Assembly (NCBI GenBank): GCA_900471605.1
Contig: UCEY01000064.1
Location: 20,664 to 84,663 of the forward strand
Reading direction: 5' to 3'
Length of the DNA: 64,000 nucleotides
DNA from: Hyphomicrobiales bacterium
GTDB taxonomy: Bacteria; Pseudomonadota; Alphaproteobacteria; Rhizobiales; Rhizobiaceae
Shown: positions 8,853 through 16,919 of the stretch, one piece after another
How the letters are laid out: the number at the start of each line of letters is the position of its first letter
Numbering within the stretch: the stretch's first letter is position 1
The notes under the pieces: model-generated
Databases searched by the model: none
What the model was told of the DNA's origin: nothing
What the model saw: only the letters and a program-made list of their open reading frames with translations
Translations under genes and position numbers: made by a program

Positions 8853-9946
8853 TGGACGAGCGCTCGACACCCGACTGGTTTTCGAAGCCCGGCGACTCCA
8901 TCCGCGCTGTCATGCAGAAGCGGGGCATAGCCGCAGCCGATCTGGCCCGTCATCTCGACGGTGGCATGGTCCGCGTCCGAATGCTTCTCGACGGAACCGG
9001 GTCCATTGATGAGAGCACCGCAGTCGGACTCACCTCGGTGCTCGGTGCGAACACGAAGTTCTGGCTCAAGCGCCAGGAGAACTTCGATGCCGCGATCGAC
9101 CGTGCCGTGGAGCGGATCTGCTCAGAGGAAGATGAGGACGTGATCCTCTCCATTCCGGCACCTGGCCCTAAACCCAAAGGCAAGCTCTCGGCTGAACGGA
9201 AGGCCGAGGAGGTTCGCCGCCGCCTCGTCTATTTCAACGTCCCGACGATCAATTCATGGACGACGCGCTACGGCCGACTTGTCAGCGACACCGACTTCAG
9301 GAAGTCAACCGCCTTTTCGTCAAACGACGATGCCACCCTACTGTGGCTCCGCCGTGGCGAACTCGAATCCGACATGGTCAATACTCGAGCCTGGCAGCCT
9401 GGCAACCTCGAAGACCGCCTCGCGGCTATCCGCAAGCTGTCACAGGTCAGACACCCCCAGAGCTTCCTTCCGAAGCTACGTGAACTCTGCGCGGAAGCAG
9501 GGGTCGCCCTTGTCGTCGTGAAGGCACCGAAGCGCTGCCGCGCGAGCGGTGCTGCACGCATGGTCGATCCGGACAAGGCGATGCTCCTTCTGAGCTTCAG
9601 ATATCGGACGGACGACCAGTTCTGGTTCACCGTCTTCCACGAAATCGGACACCTCCTTCTGCACAAGGCGCATACCTTCCTCGACAGCGACGAAACGCCC
9701 TTCGACGACAAGGAGAAGGAAGCGAACGAATTCGCGGAAGGATGCATCATTCCTGAAAACCGTGCCTCGGAGTTCGAACGCCTAGGCACCGACAGGGATT
9801 CCATCCTCCGCTTCAGCGTATCCCTGGGAATCGCCGCAGGTCTGACCGTGGGGCAGATGCAGCATCGCGGCATGCTCCCAAGGGAGAAGATGAACCGCCT
9901 CAAGCGTACCTGGACCTGGGAGCAGATCGACCCCGCTCTGATCTAG
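8849..9946 (+). CDS. XRE-type HTH plus ImmA/IrrE metallopeptidase domain protein (probable antitoxin)
   Basis: 365 residues. Residues about 12-65 form a HigA-like helix-turn-helix (DSIRAVMQKRGI ... TKFWLKRQ). The C-terminal half has the zinc-protease motif FHEIGHLLLH, with the third-ligand region KEKEANEFAE some 30 residues later, typical of ImmA/IrrE (DUF955). The 4-base overlap with the upstream toxin-like gene and the domain order point to an antitoxin or autoregulator in which the metalloprotease domain may process a repressor. This arrangement is common in mobile elements. Confidence 0.8.
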   Translation: MMDERSTPDWFSKPGDSIRAVMQKRGIAAADLARHLDGGMVRVRMLLDGTGSIDESTAVGLTSVLGANTKFWLKRQENFDAAIDRAVERICSEEDEDVILSIPAPGPKPKGKLSAERKAEEVRRRLVYFNVPTINSWTTRYGRLVSDTDFRKSTAFSSNDDATLLWLRRGELESDMVNTRAWQPGNLEDRLAAIRKLSQVRHPQSFLPKLRELCAEAGVALVVVKAPKRCRASGAARMVDPDKAMLLLSFRYRTDDQFWFTVFHEIGHLLLHKAHTFLDSDETPFDDKEKEANEFAEGCIIPENRASEFERLGTDRDSILRFSVSLGIAAGLTVGQMQHRGMLPREKMNRLKRTWTWEQIDPALI

Positions 9947-9958
9947 CGGGTAACCGAT

Positions 9959-10876
9959 CTAACCTGTGTAGTGGACGAAGCGTGCGGGGCTCTTCTGCCA
10001 GTTGCAGAGGGCATCCTCCATGACCGCCATGCCCACACCTAGATCCTTGTCGAGATCGTCGAGCCACGATTGAAGGCTCTTGTCCGATTTCTTGTTTGCG
10101 CCGGGACCAAGAAAAAGCAACCGCGCTCCAGCAGCAGGTCCAGTCGCGTCTTTGAGGTAGGCTGAGGCTGCTTCAATCGGCGCGATCTTGTATCGACCAA
10201 TGAGCGCCAGATAGTCGAACCGGGCCAATCGGCCAAACGTCGTCACGTTCATGCTGTTGAATAGAGCATCGAAGATCACGCCCGGATCATTGCCCTGTCG
10301 GCGCACGGTATCCGCGAAAAAGCGCTTGTGCCCGCCTGCACCGATCCACGCCAGGTAGCTGGTCAGAACCCTGCCGAAGCTCCGATGGGAATTCGGAAGG
10401 AGGGTCTCGTACTTGCGATGATTTCCAAATTTCCCACGGATGCGGAGACGGTTTTTCGCCAGCCAGTCGATCATCGCCTGGGGATTAGCCGAGACCGTCT
10501 TCCAATCCCAGGTCCCTTGCCCAAGCTTGCCATATACATCCTGCAGCCGTTGCCAGCCGGATGTCGATGGACGGGCAAAATGCGTCATAAGGAATATCAG
10601 CCAGGCTGCCTCCTCTACATCGTCATTCTGGAGATGATAGGCGACCGCTCTTTCCGCATCGAACATTCCCGAATTTGGATCGGCCTTCGCGGGAGGAACG
10701 GCCTTTTCCTGCACACGTTGATAGTAGTCCTCACGCCGAAGGCTTGCGATGAACTGCCAGGCAAGGGTCTCGCGTGCGGCGTCCGCCGCAATTCCCGGCA
10801 TCGCCCGCGTGTTTCGAGCGTGTCGGTGCAACGCGTCAGCCAATCTCTTCTGTTCATCCAGCCGTGTTGGCCACAT
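9959..10876 (-). CDS. Alpha-glutamyl/putrescinyl thymine pyrophosphorylase-family protein (clade 3 type)
   Basis: 305 residues from an ATG at 10876 that has GGAG at good distance. I recognise the protein from its conserved blocks: LAWQFIASLRREDYY near the N-terminus, AAWLIFLMTHF, a central FGNHRKYE, FGRLARFDYLALIG, GATGP-type ATGPAAGARLLF, and the C-terminal GVGMAVMEDALCNWQ. These define the 'alpha-glutamyl/putrescinyl thymine pyrophosphorylase clade 3' group, which Iyer, Aravind and colleagues predicted from a DNA-glycosylase-like fold to work in hypermodification of thymine in phage DNA. The gene is last in a five-gene operon and overlaps the upstream thymidylate-synthase homologue by 23 bases. 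The activity is a family prediction, not demonstrated here. Confidence 0.75.
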   Translation of the reverse strand: MWPTRLDEQKRLADALHRHARNTRAMPGIAADAARETLAWQFIASLRREDYYQRVQEKAVPPAKADPNSGMFDAERAVAYHLQNDDVEEAAWLIFLMTHFARPSTSGWQRLQDVYGKLGQGTWDWKTVSANPQAMIDWLAKNRLRIRGKFGNHRKYETLLPNSHRSFGRVLTSYLAWIGAGGHKRFFADTVRRQGNDPGVIFDALFNSMNVTTFGRLARFDYLALIGRYKIAPIEAASAYLKDATGPAAGARLLFLGPGANKKSDKSLQSWLDDLDKDLGVGMAVMEDALCNWQKSPARFVHYTG

Positions 10877-12008
10877 TCGACTTATCTCCGTTGGCTGCCG
10901 CCGCCGGTCCTCCGACAACACGCATGCGCCTGCGGCGCAAAAGGAATTTCGCGAAGAACTCGTGCTCGAATTCTGCTTTCAGGCGATCAAGCCTCTCAAG
11001 ATTCGTCGATTGACGGAGGCGCGTCGCCCAATACACCTGTACCAATCGCATGATATCCGCCCAATAGGGCTGGTCGAACTCGTCCGACGCGACGATCTCC
11101 TTCCCCTCACGGATCCGCTGCTCGACTTCAATGACTTTCGCCGCCATTGCGAACGGATCGCCTGACGGCATCGGGGGCATGACCTCCGTCCGCTGCCATC
11201 CCTCGTCGACATAGGCCTGCATGGAGGCGGCACTGCCGTCATAGAAGTGCATGCTCCCCACGTAATGGTAATATTCCCCGAGTTCGCATCCGAGTCGTCT
11301 TGCCATCATTTCCTGAAGCATAGTGAAGCAGAAGACGTCATGCGGCAGCCCGAGATACGCATCGTTCGAGCGCATCGTAACGGACATATGCAAGGATCCG
11401 CCGCGGATGAAGAACTGCATCGTAGTGGTGCAGGGGATTTCCTTGAAGCGCTTGGTGATGTCGGATGCGTCGAAAAGCTGGATGACGGCACGTTTCGATG
11501 TCGCATTCTTCTCGAGCAGTTCCACGACGTTGCGGATCTGATTGATATCTCCACGCATTGCATGCAGTCGCGGCCCGTACGCACCATGTATGACCCCGTC
11601 CTCGGCGTCCTCCCGGTATCTGCCGATGTAGGGCTCAATGAATTCGAGCTTGTCGGAGCCATGAAGATACCACAGGAGTTCGCCCAACGCGGAAAACGGC
11701 TTCCCTCGATCCTGGGATCGGCTGACCCTGGCTAGAGGATTTTTCAGCCGAAGCGTAACGCCAAGGAGCTCTCGCAGCCCTCCCCTGGTCCCATCCGCCC
11801 CAACACCCTCTTCGAGCAATCGTGGGTAGAGAGCCATCAGAAGATCATCGATTCCTTCCTGTTCGATTTCCACGTTCGCCCTCGAATCCTTGAACACGGC
11901 AATCGTATGTAGGACTTGAAAGATTTCAACCACGCGTCGTGTCTTCGAAGAGAAAAATGAGGTGAAAGTCCTCCGACGGTCACTGATATCTGCGCACAAC
12001 AGTCCCAT
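10854..12008 (-). CDS. Thymidylate synthase homologue, possibly a dCMP-directed (hydroxy)methyltransferase
   Basis: Up to 384 residues; the true start may lie downstream (for example a GTG near 11935), because the 12008 start overlaps the previous gene by 29 bases. The TS fold is clear: ELLWYLHG (folate-side Glu), IPCTTTMQF with the nucleophile Cys, MRSND (phosphate-binding Arg), YHYVGSMHFYD (sugar-binding His and Tyr). At the position of the Asn that selects dUMP (GVPFN in this genome's own ThyA at 55015-55809), this protein has Asp (GLPHD). Asp there is the mark of dCMP hydroxymethylase in phage T4 and of the TS N229D mutant that turns to dCMP. A C-terminal extension of about 60 basic residues follows. 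It is therefore probably not a housekeeping ThyA. Confidence 0.82.
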   Translation of the reverse strand: MGLLCADISDRRRTFTSFFSSKTRRVVEIFQVLHTIAVFKDSRANVEIEQEGIDDLLMALYPRLLEEGVGADGTRGGLRELLGVTLRLKNPLARVSRSQDRGKPFSALGELLWYLHGSDKLEFIEPYIGRYREDAEDGVIHGAYGPRLHAMRGDINQIRNVVELLEKNATSKRAVIQLFDASDITKRFKEIPCTTTMQFFIRGGSLHMSVTMRSNDAYLGLPHDVFCFTMLQEMMARRLGCELGEYYHYVGSMHFYDGSAASMQAYVDEGWQRTEVMPPMPSGDPFAMAAKVIEVEQRIREGKEIVASDEFDQPYWADIMRLVQVYWATRLRQSTNLERLDRLKAEFEHEFFAKFLLRRRRMRVVGGPAAAANGDKSNVANTAG

Positions 12009-12279
12009 CGAGCCGATACCAGCGGCTCAAGGTCCGGGCCACTCCCTGTTCGGTGTCGAGATAGAAGACCTGACTTGTCGTTATCTCGCGGCCGGACCTC
12101 AGCTTCGGATGTCCCTCCACGATGCCACTGAGGATCCCGACGGACTGTGGGATCACGCGATGAGCAAACAAGATTGGCGCTTCGGCAAAGTCTATGGAAG
12201 CGAGGGATCCCGCCTCCGCGAGCCGGAGGTCATCGACGAGCCGGGCTAGCAGATCTGAAGGTGCGTACTGTAATTTCAT
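11980..12279 (-). CDS. DUF6634-like small protein
   Basis: 99 residues. The pattern LARLVDDL near the N-terminus, then a central EGHPKLRSG, TTSQVFYLD and a closing RTLSRWYRLDG resembles the small alphaproteobacterial DUF6634 proteins (GHP...tTS...R..SR.YRLG). Function unknown. It lies between the FtsH-like gene (82-base gap) and the TS homologue, with which it overlaps if the latter starts at 12008. The last block resembles the DNA-binding or oligomer interface of small accessory proteins, but that is a guess. Confidence 0.55.
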   Translation of the reverse strand: MKLQYAPSDLLARLVDDLRLAEAGSLASIDFAEAPILFAHRVIPQSVGILSGIVEGHPKLRSGREITTSQVFYLDTEQGVARTLSRWYRLDGTVVRRYQ

Positions 12280-12361
12280 GAGGGGATCCTTGGTACTGTG
12301 GATGATAGCGATGCGACAGCATTGAGCAGGATCGCCCGGAGATCAGCGCCGGGCTCTGTGT

Positions 12362-14224
12362 TCATTCCCGATGAGAGTGGGCGAGAATTTCACGGATCCG
12401 ATCCCCGGTCAGCACCTCGGTACCGGTGAGAGATTCGACGATTAGTTCCAGACCGTCGCGACGGCGCTCTATGATGGAAATCGAGCGTTCTAGTTCGTCT
12501 GAAAGCAGCTCCTCAACCAGCTTTCTGATCGCCGGATTGGAATTGCGCAGCTCCGCAAGGTCCTCGTGCGTCTCCGCATGGTGATATGTCAGCGCTCCCA
12601 TACCGAGGCAACCGACCATTATCGTCGCGAGATCAGTGGCCCGTTTCAGATCGGAGCCGTGCCCTCCACCCGCTCCACTATACGGCTGCCCTAGAACGAC
12701 CATTTCGGCTGCCATCCCCCCGAAAAGCATGGCAATCTCATTGCGGTACGAGCTTTCCGGACGATGACGGTTTGCGCTCACGGTCCATTCCACATAGCCG
12801 AGGCTGTCGCCGCGCGCCGGAACCTCCTGTGGGACAACGATCGCGGTGATGGAACCGAAATCAAGTTCAAGACCGACGATCGCGTGACCCGCTTCGTGAA
12901 AAGCGGATGCTCTCCTTATTTCTAGCGGAATCACCAGGACGGGTGGCGAAACCGCGGCTAGGTCACGGGCTTCGACCTTTCGGCGATCCCGCCTCGCCAC
13001 TCTGCGGGCATCTCTGGCAAGTTGCGCGATATCGGCACCCGAATACCCGGTGGTCGCCCGCGCTGCGGCGGCGAGCGCCTCTGCGGGTAGATCGGCCCCC
13101 AGATGGAGCGACATGATCGCCCGCCTGTCATCAAGGTCGGGAAGCCCGACGACGACGTGCCTGTCCAGTCGTCCCGGCCTTCGCAGCGCGGGATCGATGC
13201 TTTCCGCGTGGTTGGTGGCTGCGATGACGACGACCCCTTCGCGGGCTGTCGAGCCGTCCATTGCTTCAAGGACCCCGTTGACCACCTGCACGCCATAGCT
13301 CGCATTGCTGCCGGAGAACTTCGAGCGGTCGCCCAGCGCGTCGAATTCGTCGATGAAAAGAATGGAGGGCCGCGCATCCGCGGCCTCTCGGAAGCTCTTT
13401 CTCATAGCCTTCAAAAAATCACCGAGATGCCCGGCCGCCTGCCATTGCGCTGCGGATGTCGTGATCAGTTTGGCTCCACAAGTCCGAGCAACGGCCCCCG
13501 CGAACATGGATTTTCCGACACCGGGTGGCCCGCTGAGGAGAAGGCCGCGGTCAACGTCCGACCAAAGGATGGTTCCGGCTTTCCAGTCTCCAAGATCGAC
13601 GGCAAGATTGAGAGCCCAATCCTTGGCCTGTCCGAAGCCAGGCAGATCCTCTATCCGCAGTCCGCTGACCTCTGGTCTAGGCTCCTGCTCCTTCGAGGCT
13701 TTCAGCCGCGAAAGAACAGTATCGATCGACCGACCCTTTCGGAATGCGGAGAACATGACATCGGCCGGATATTCGAGAAGGGCCTTCGCGTCTTTTGTCG
13801 ACGCGCGGATTCCCGTTGCCGACAATATCGCCGCGGCCAGGTGGGTGGGACGGATTTCACCGACAGGAACGATGCGGTCGAGAGCGATCGCGATTTTGGG
13901 TGGAATGACCGCATCGTGGGGAATGATCACGACCACCGCCGTTTTCGTTGCAAGGTTTTCCTCGATATCCTCCCAGAGATATCCGGAGCGAGCGGACTCC
14001 ACCACCATGGTCGCGTGATACACCTCCGCAAGACCTGCGGTCATGAGGACGGATCTGGCTGCGTCCTTGTACGGCAGCGGCTGCTCCCCTTTCGGCAGCA
14101 GGAGACCGACCGTGGCATCGCTCTGGAGGAAGACCCGTCCCCGTCGAAGCGCGGCATTCACCGCGAAGGTGCGGGCCATCACGCCGACTGTCTTTGCGTT
14201 GTCGGCGAACTGGTTGAGGTTCAT
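12362..14224 (-). CDS. Soluble FtsH-like AAA+ metalloprotease
   Basis: 620 residues. An N-terminal region of about 190 residues, unlike FtsH, replaces the usual two membrane segments. The AAA+ module follows: Walker A GPPGVGKS near residue 233, Walker B ILFIDEFDALG, the second region of homology RRPGRLDRHVVVG. The M41 peptidase domain has HEAGH near residue 440 and a GSDLKRATDLA block supplying the third zinc ligand. It should unfold and degrade proteins using ATP, in the cytosol. Its start overlaps the stop of the TnsA-like gene by 4 bases (ATGA), so it is coupled to it. Similar proteases without membrane anchors are known in accessory regions; the substrate is unknown. Confidence 0.85.
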   Translation of the reverse strand: MNLNQFADNAKTVGVMARTFAVNAALRRGRVFLQSDATVGLLLPKGEQPLPYKDAARSVLMTAGLAEVYHATMVVESARSGYLWEDIEENLATKTAVVVIIPHDAVIPPKIAIALDRIVPVGEIRPTHLAAAILSATGIRASTKDAKALLEYPADVMFSAFRKGRSIDTVLSRLKASKEQEPRPEVSGLRIEDLPGFGQAKDWALNLAVDLGDWKAGTILWSDVDRGLLLSGPPGVGKSMFAGAVARTCGAKLITTSAAQWQAAGHLGDFLKAMRKSFREAADARPSILFIDEFDALGDRSKFSGSNASYGVQVVNGVLEAMDGSTAREGVVVIAATNHAESIDPALRRPGRLDRHVVVGLPDLDDRRAIMSLHLGADLPAEALAAAARATTGYSGADIAQLARDARRVARRDRRKVEARDLAAVSPPVLVIPLEIRRASAFHEAGHAIVGLELDFGSITAIVVPQEVPARGDSLGYVEWTVSANRHRPESSYRNEIAMLFGGMAAEMVVLGQPYSGAGGGHGSDLKRATDLATIMVGCLGMGALTYHHAETHEDLAELRNSNPAIRKLVEELLSDELERSISIIERRRDGLELIVESLTGTEVLTGDRIREILAHSHRE

Positions 14225-14835
14225 CGCGATGCCCCCAGGTCCATTCGGCGAACAACCGTATCCGGTCCTATGAGGGCCTCGTCGAGTTCTATGGAAACGA
14301 TGCGCTGGAGAATGAGCGCCGCAAGTCCTGCGACGGGAGCGATTTCGCGGAACAGTGACAATCCTTCGGCTACGCTGAAAGATCCGACCTCGTCGAGTGC
14401 GGCGATCACTCTGATGCGGTCACCCAGGGGGCATTTGTAGGCACCGTACCTCAGAAGGTCGCGAGCGTTGCGAAGACGCCATCCTTGCTCCCGCTCCTCG
14501 CGACCGACACACCGATAGGCGTAACCTGCCTGAGCCGCAGCAGCAGCCAACCACGGATCGCCCCCCTCGCTTGCGTCAACAAGGCGCTGCGGCCCCGCCG
14601 TGTAGCTAACGAGGAAATCGGGCTTGTGTCGGAAATCATCCAGGTGCAATTCCAGCGGCAGGCATTCCCAGGATTCGACGTCAGGATCGACATCCAGGAG
14701 ACAACCCAGATCCCTTGCTGCGCGTGATCTGAACAGCGGGACACCAATGCAGTTGATCGTGGCTTTGGGGGCAAACGAAGCAGTCGTGACCGACGGCAAG
14801 GTGCTGCCGCGGCTGGAGGAACTCTCGATACGCAT
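14221..14835 (-). CDS. TnsA-like endonuclease-fold protein, first gene of the base-modification-type operon
   Basis: 204 residues. VPLFRSRAARDLGCLLD, then an acidic turn (DPDVESWEC), HKPDFLVSY and RLVDAS follow the TnsA/PD-(D/E)xK order (E...HxPDF...DxK), except that the expected Lys is absent (VDAS). The C-terminal 60 residues have the helix-rich, winged-helix-like ending of TnsA proteins. The missing Lys suggests a non-catalytic or altered nuclease. It is distinct from the transposition TnsA at 18349. No good ribosome site precedes 14835, so the start may be a little downstream. It leads the operon that ends at 9959. Confidence 0.6.
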   Translation of the reverse strand: MRIESSSSRGSTLPSVTTASFAPKATINCIGVPLFRSRAARDLGCLLDVDPDVESWECLPLELHLDDFRHKPDFLVSYTAGPQRLVDASEGGDPWLAAAAAQAGYAYRCVGREEREQGWRLRNARDLLRYGAYKCPLGDRIRVIAALDEVGSFSVAEGLSLFREIAPVAGLAALILQRIVSIELDEALIGPDTVVRRMDLGASR

Positions 14836-14955
14836 GACAAATCCATAGACAGAGTGAAGACAGCCGCGGCGGCGGCATGGACATCAACGTTGTCGAGGTT
14901 GTCGGTGATCGAGCTTCATGAAAGGAACGGATAGTGAACAAAATCCGCGACGTCA

Positions 14956-14975
14956 ACCGGTATTATCGTACCGGT
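14956..14975. promoter_or_regulatory. Candidate operator palindrome upstream of the five-gene operon
   Basis: ACCGGTA, six bases, then TACCGGT form a perfect 7-bp inverted repeat about 120 bases upstream of the first gene of the 14835-9959 operon. It lies in an otherwise gene-free stretch and has the size of a dimeric repressor site. No regulator is assigned. Confidence 0.45.
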
Positions 14976-15036
14976 CCTATTTAGATGATCGGGTCATTAG
15001 TTAGGGGTAATGGAAACATCAGTGAGCAACATTGGC

Positions 15037-15225
15037 TCATTCGTCTGAAGCGCCCTTCGCAAGGAACTCCCGCGCATCCGGCTTTTCGTTTCTCTTCTGA
15101 TAGCTCAGCGTGAAGATACCTTCGGCGTCGAGAACCTGCTGGTCCCCCTCGGACTTGGCGACTGCGAAAAAAGCTCGCGGGTCGCGGATCACCTCGTCGA
15201 GCGAGAAGGAATTTGAACGCGACAT
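15037..15225 (-). CDS. Small hypothetical protein (possible antitoxin-like)
   Basis: 62 residues, with a Ser-rich start followed by FSLDEVIRDPRAFFAVAKSEG and VLDAEGIFTLSYQ. The size and the pattern of a helix followed by a short beta hairpin recall Phd-like antitoxins, but no DNA-binding segment is seen and the gene points away from the PIN-domain gene at 15476. It may alternatively be an accessory gene of the operon downstream on the same strand. Assignment is uncertain. Confidence 0.4.
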   Translation of the reverse strand: MSRSNSFSLDEVIRDPRAFFAVAKSEGDQQVLDAEGIFTLSYQKRNEKPDAREFLAKGASDE

Positions 15226-15475
15226 AGTGGACCTCCGAAACTGGACGCTTCAACAATCTAGGCTGAACCCGGATTCATTTCTAGGGGTTGGTCCGGTCTA
15301 CCACAGGATCTATGCAATCGCATAAAGTGAATGTCCGGCGGGATTCAGTCCTTCGAGCTGTGCGAAGTGCACGACTACCGCCTTGTCCAGGTGAACATAT
15401 TACCACCTTACAACCCTCGTTATCAAATAATAAACCATCCTCCGGGACCCTGCCCCCATCCAAGGAGTTCCATCC

Positions 15476-16024
15476 ATGTCTTCAGGTCACATGCTGCTCG
15501 ATACAAGCGTCCTGAGTGCAGCTCGGGGCAGGAAGCCCGAAGCAACCGTCCGGCATTTTCTGCTGTCACTCCCTAGGGGTTCGATAGCAATTCCAGCGTA
15601 CAGTGTTTTCGAATTCGAACGGGGCGCACGTCTGCTTCAGCAACATGATCAACAGCGCGCCGCTCAACTCTTGTCGTGGCTGGATGACCTCCTCGCGACA
15701 GACATTTTCGTGCCGCCTGTCACCACGGACATCTGGCGGCTCTATGCTCGAATGAGCCTGGTTCCCGCTCTCCGGAAATTCTGGATCCACAATGGCGACC
15801 CGCCGAGCCTGCGGTTTGGATGCGATCCAGGAGTAGCCGCCATCTCGATCCACTACCGCATGCCCATCGCAACACGGGACGTCGGTGATTACATGTTGAT
15901 CAACGGGTACTTTCCGCTCCCCGGCCTGTACGATCCTCACCTTCGCAAGTGGTTTGTCGATCCCGCTCCCACGTGGCGTACCGCGCTTCAGGAAGATCCG
16001 TCAGATCACCTGGCGATGCATTGA
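15476..16024 (+). CDS. PIN-domain (VapC-like) ribonuclease toxin
   Basis: 182 residues. The PIN acidic residues are visible: LLDTSVLSA at residues 7-15, FEFERGA near residue 45, and CDPGVAAIS followed by PIATRDVGDY near residues 120-140. VapC-type proteins cleave tRNA or other RNA in the cytosol. AAGGAG precedes the start. No antitoxin gene lies directly upstream on the same strand, which is unusual for vapBC; the small divergent gene at 15037 is the only nearby candidate. The C-terminal 30 residues extend beyond a typical PIN domain. Confidence 0.75.
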   Translation: MSSGHMLLDTSVLSAARGRKPEATVRHFLLSLPRGSIAIPAYSVFEFERGARLLQQHDQQRAAQLLSWLDDLLATDIFVPPVTTDIWRLYARMSLVPALRKFWIHNGDPPSLRFGCDPGVAAISIHYRMPIATRDVGDYMLINGYFPLPGLYDPHLRKWFVDPAPTWRTALQEDPSDHLAMH

Positions 16025-16640
16025 CTTGGCACGATTGCATTGCCCTGACCCCATCGGCCACCGCATCGCGATACGGATCAGTTTCGAGACAGGTGCTGCA
16101 ATCGAGCGGACGAGGGAGACTGCGGCAGGCCAGTCGATCGGCTGAACAGACATTTTTAGTGATCACCAGAAAGCCAGAGGCGATGGAAAAACGCCTTATC
16201 AGGCGGTCCCCAGATGACGCATGTCCCAAACAGGGACCGAAACACACGAAGCAAATTTTCCGTTCGCTCCAAGAGTATTTCTATTAATACACAGTGAATA
16301 TAGGCATTTCAGTGAAGCAATTAACATATTGTTAACCATGACCCATAGTGAATTGTTAAAGTTTATCATTTGAAAACATTGATGATTCTCCCGCTGCAGT
16401 GTTCCATTGGCAAAAATTTACTGTTGCAAGGCTCGTCGAGCTATGCTTTTTTGGCGCCCGTTGAGCCATGGTGGTTCACGGAACAGGACACAGAAGACAT
16501 GCAACAAGTCGCATCGACATACTTGGCTCGGAAGGGCCAACGCACCGCCTGAGGCGCGCACAGATGATGACTTCGGTGCCTCCAGGAGGTCACCGCCCTT
16601 CCCTCAGCAGAACCAAGCGTTTTGAGAAATGAGGAATACC
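16025..16640. other. Gene-poor stretch with AT-rich regulatory segment
   Basis: Only short overlapping frames without ribosome sites or recognisable motifs are present. The segment 16270-16380 is much richer in A and T than the surroundings and contains the repeated motif described separately. It likely holds the promoter and operators for the small ORFs and transposition genes that follow. Confidence 0.45.
16293..16352. promoter_or_regulatory. Phased AGTGAA repeats and TTAACA palindrome
   Basis: AGTGAA occurs at 16293, 16311 and 16347, spaced by 18 and 36 bases. Between the last two lies TTAACA-TAT-TGTTAA (16321-16335), a perfect 6-bp inverted repeat. The regular spacing suggests a multi-site operator or transposase-binding array in front of the transposition gene cluster. 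Confidence 0.45.
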
Positions 16641-16703
16641 ATGTCCAAGTCCAAGAAAGACCCCCTCCAGATTTTCGCAGCCGCGCTCCTCGGCCGACAA
16701 TGA
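16641..16703 (+). CDS. Candidate small protein, 20 residues
   Basis: GAGGAATACC precedes an ATG that opens a 20-codon frame (MSKSKKDPLQIFAAALLGRQ). The good ribosome site and hydrophobic-basic composition make it more likely than chance. It could be a leader peptide for the transposition gene cluster or a truncated gene. No function known. Confidence 0.3.
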   Translation: MSKSKKDPLQIFAAALLGRQ

Positions 16704-16919
16704 TGTCGCGTTGACGCCGCATCGCGTGATCTAGTCATGCGTTCGCGGACTGTCGCCGCGGATCATCTTCGGCTCCGCCGGATAGCCTGCCGCCGATAGT
16801 GGATGATCCTGCTGTCGGAAATCCTGATAAGGCCTGAGCCTGCCAGGAAACGACCTTCCGTGTCTTCCGATGTCTCGGAGATGCGGCCCCCCCTACAGAA
16901 CCCGACAAGGAGCTGCATA

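Noticed and set aside
13103..14440. Plus-strand open frame of 445 codons
   Set aside because: Antisense to the FtsH-like gene, which has complete AAA+ and M41 motifs.
16370..16552. 60-codon ORF in the AT-rich segment
   Set aside because: Overlaps the probable regulatory region and lacks a ribosome site; sequence looks random.
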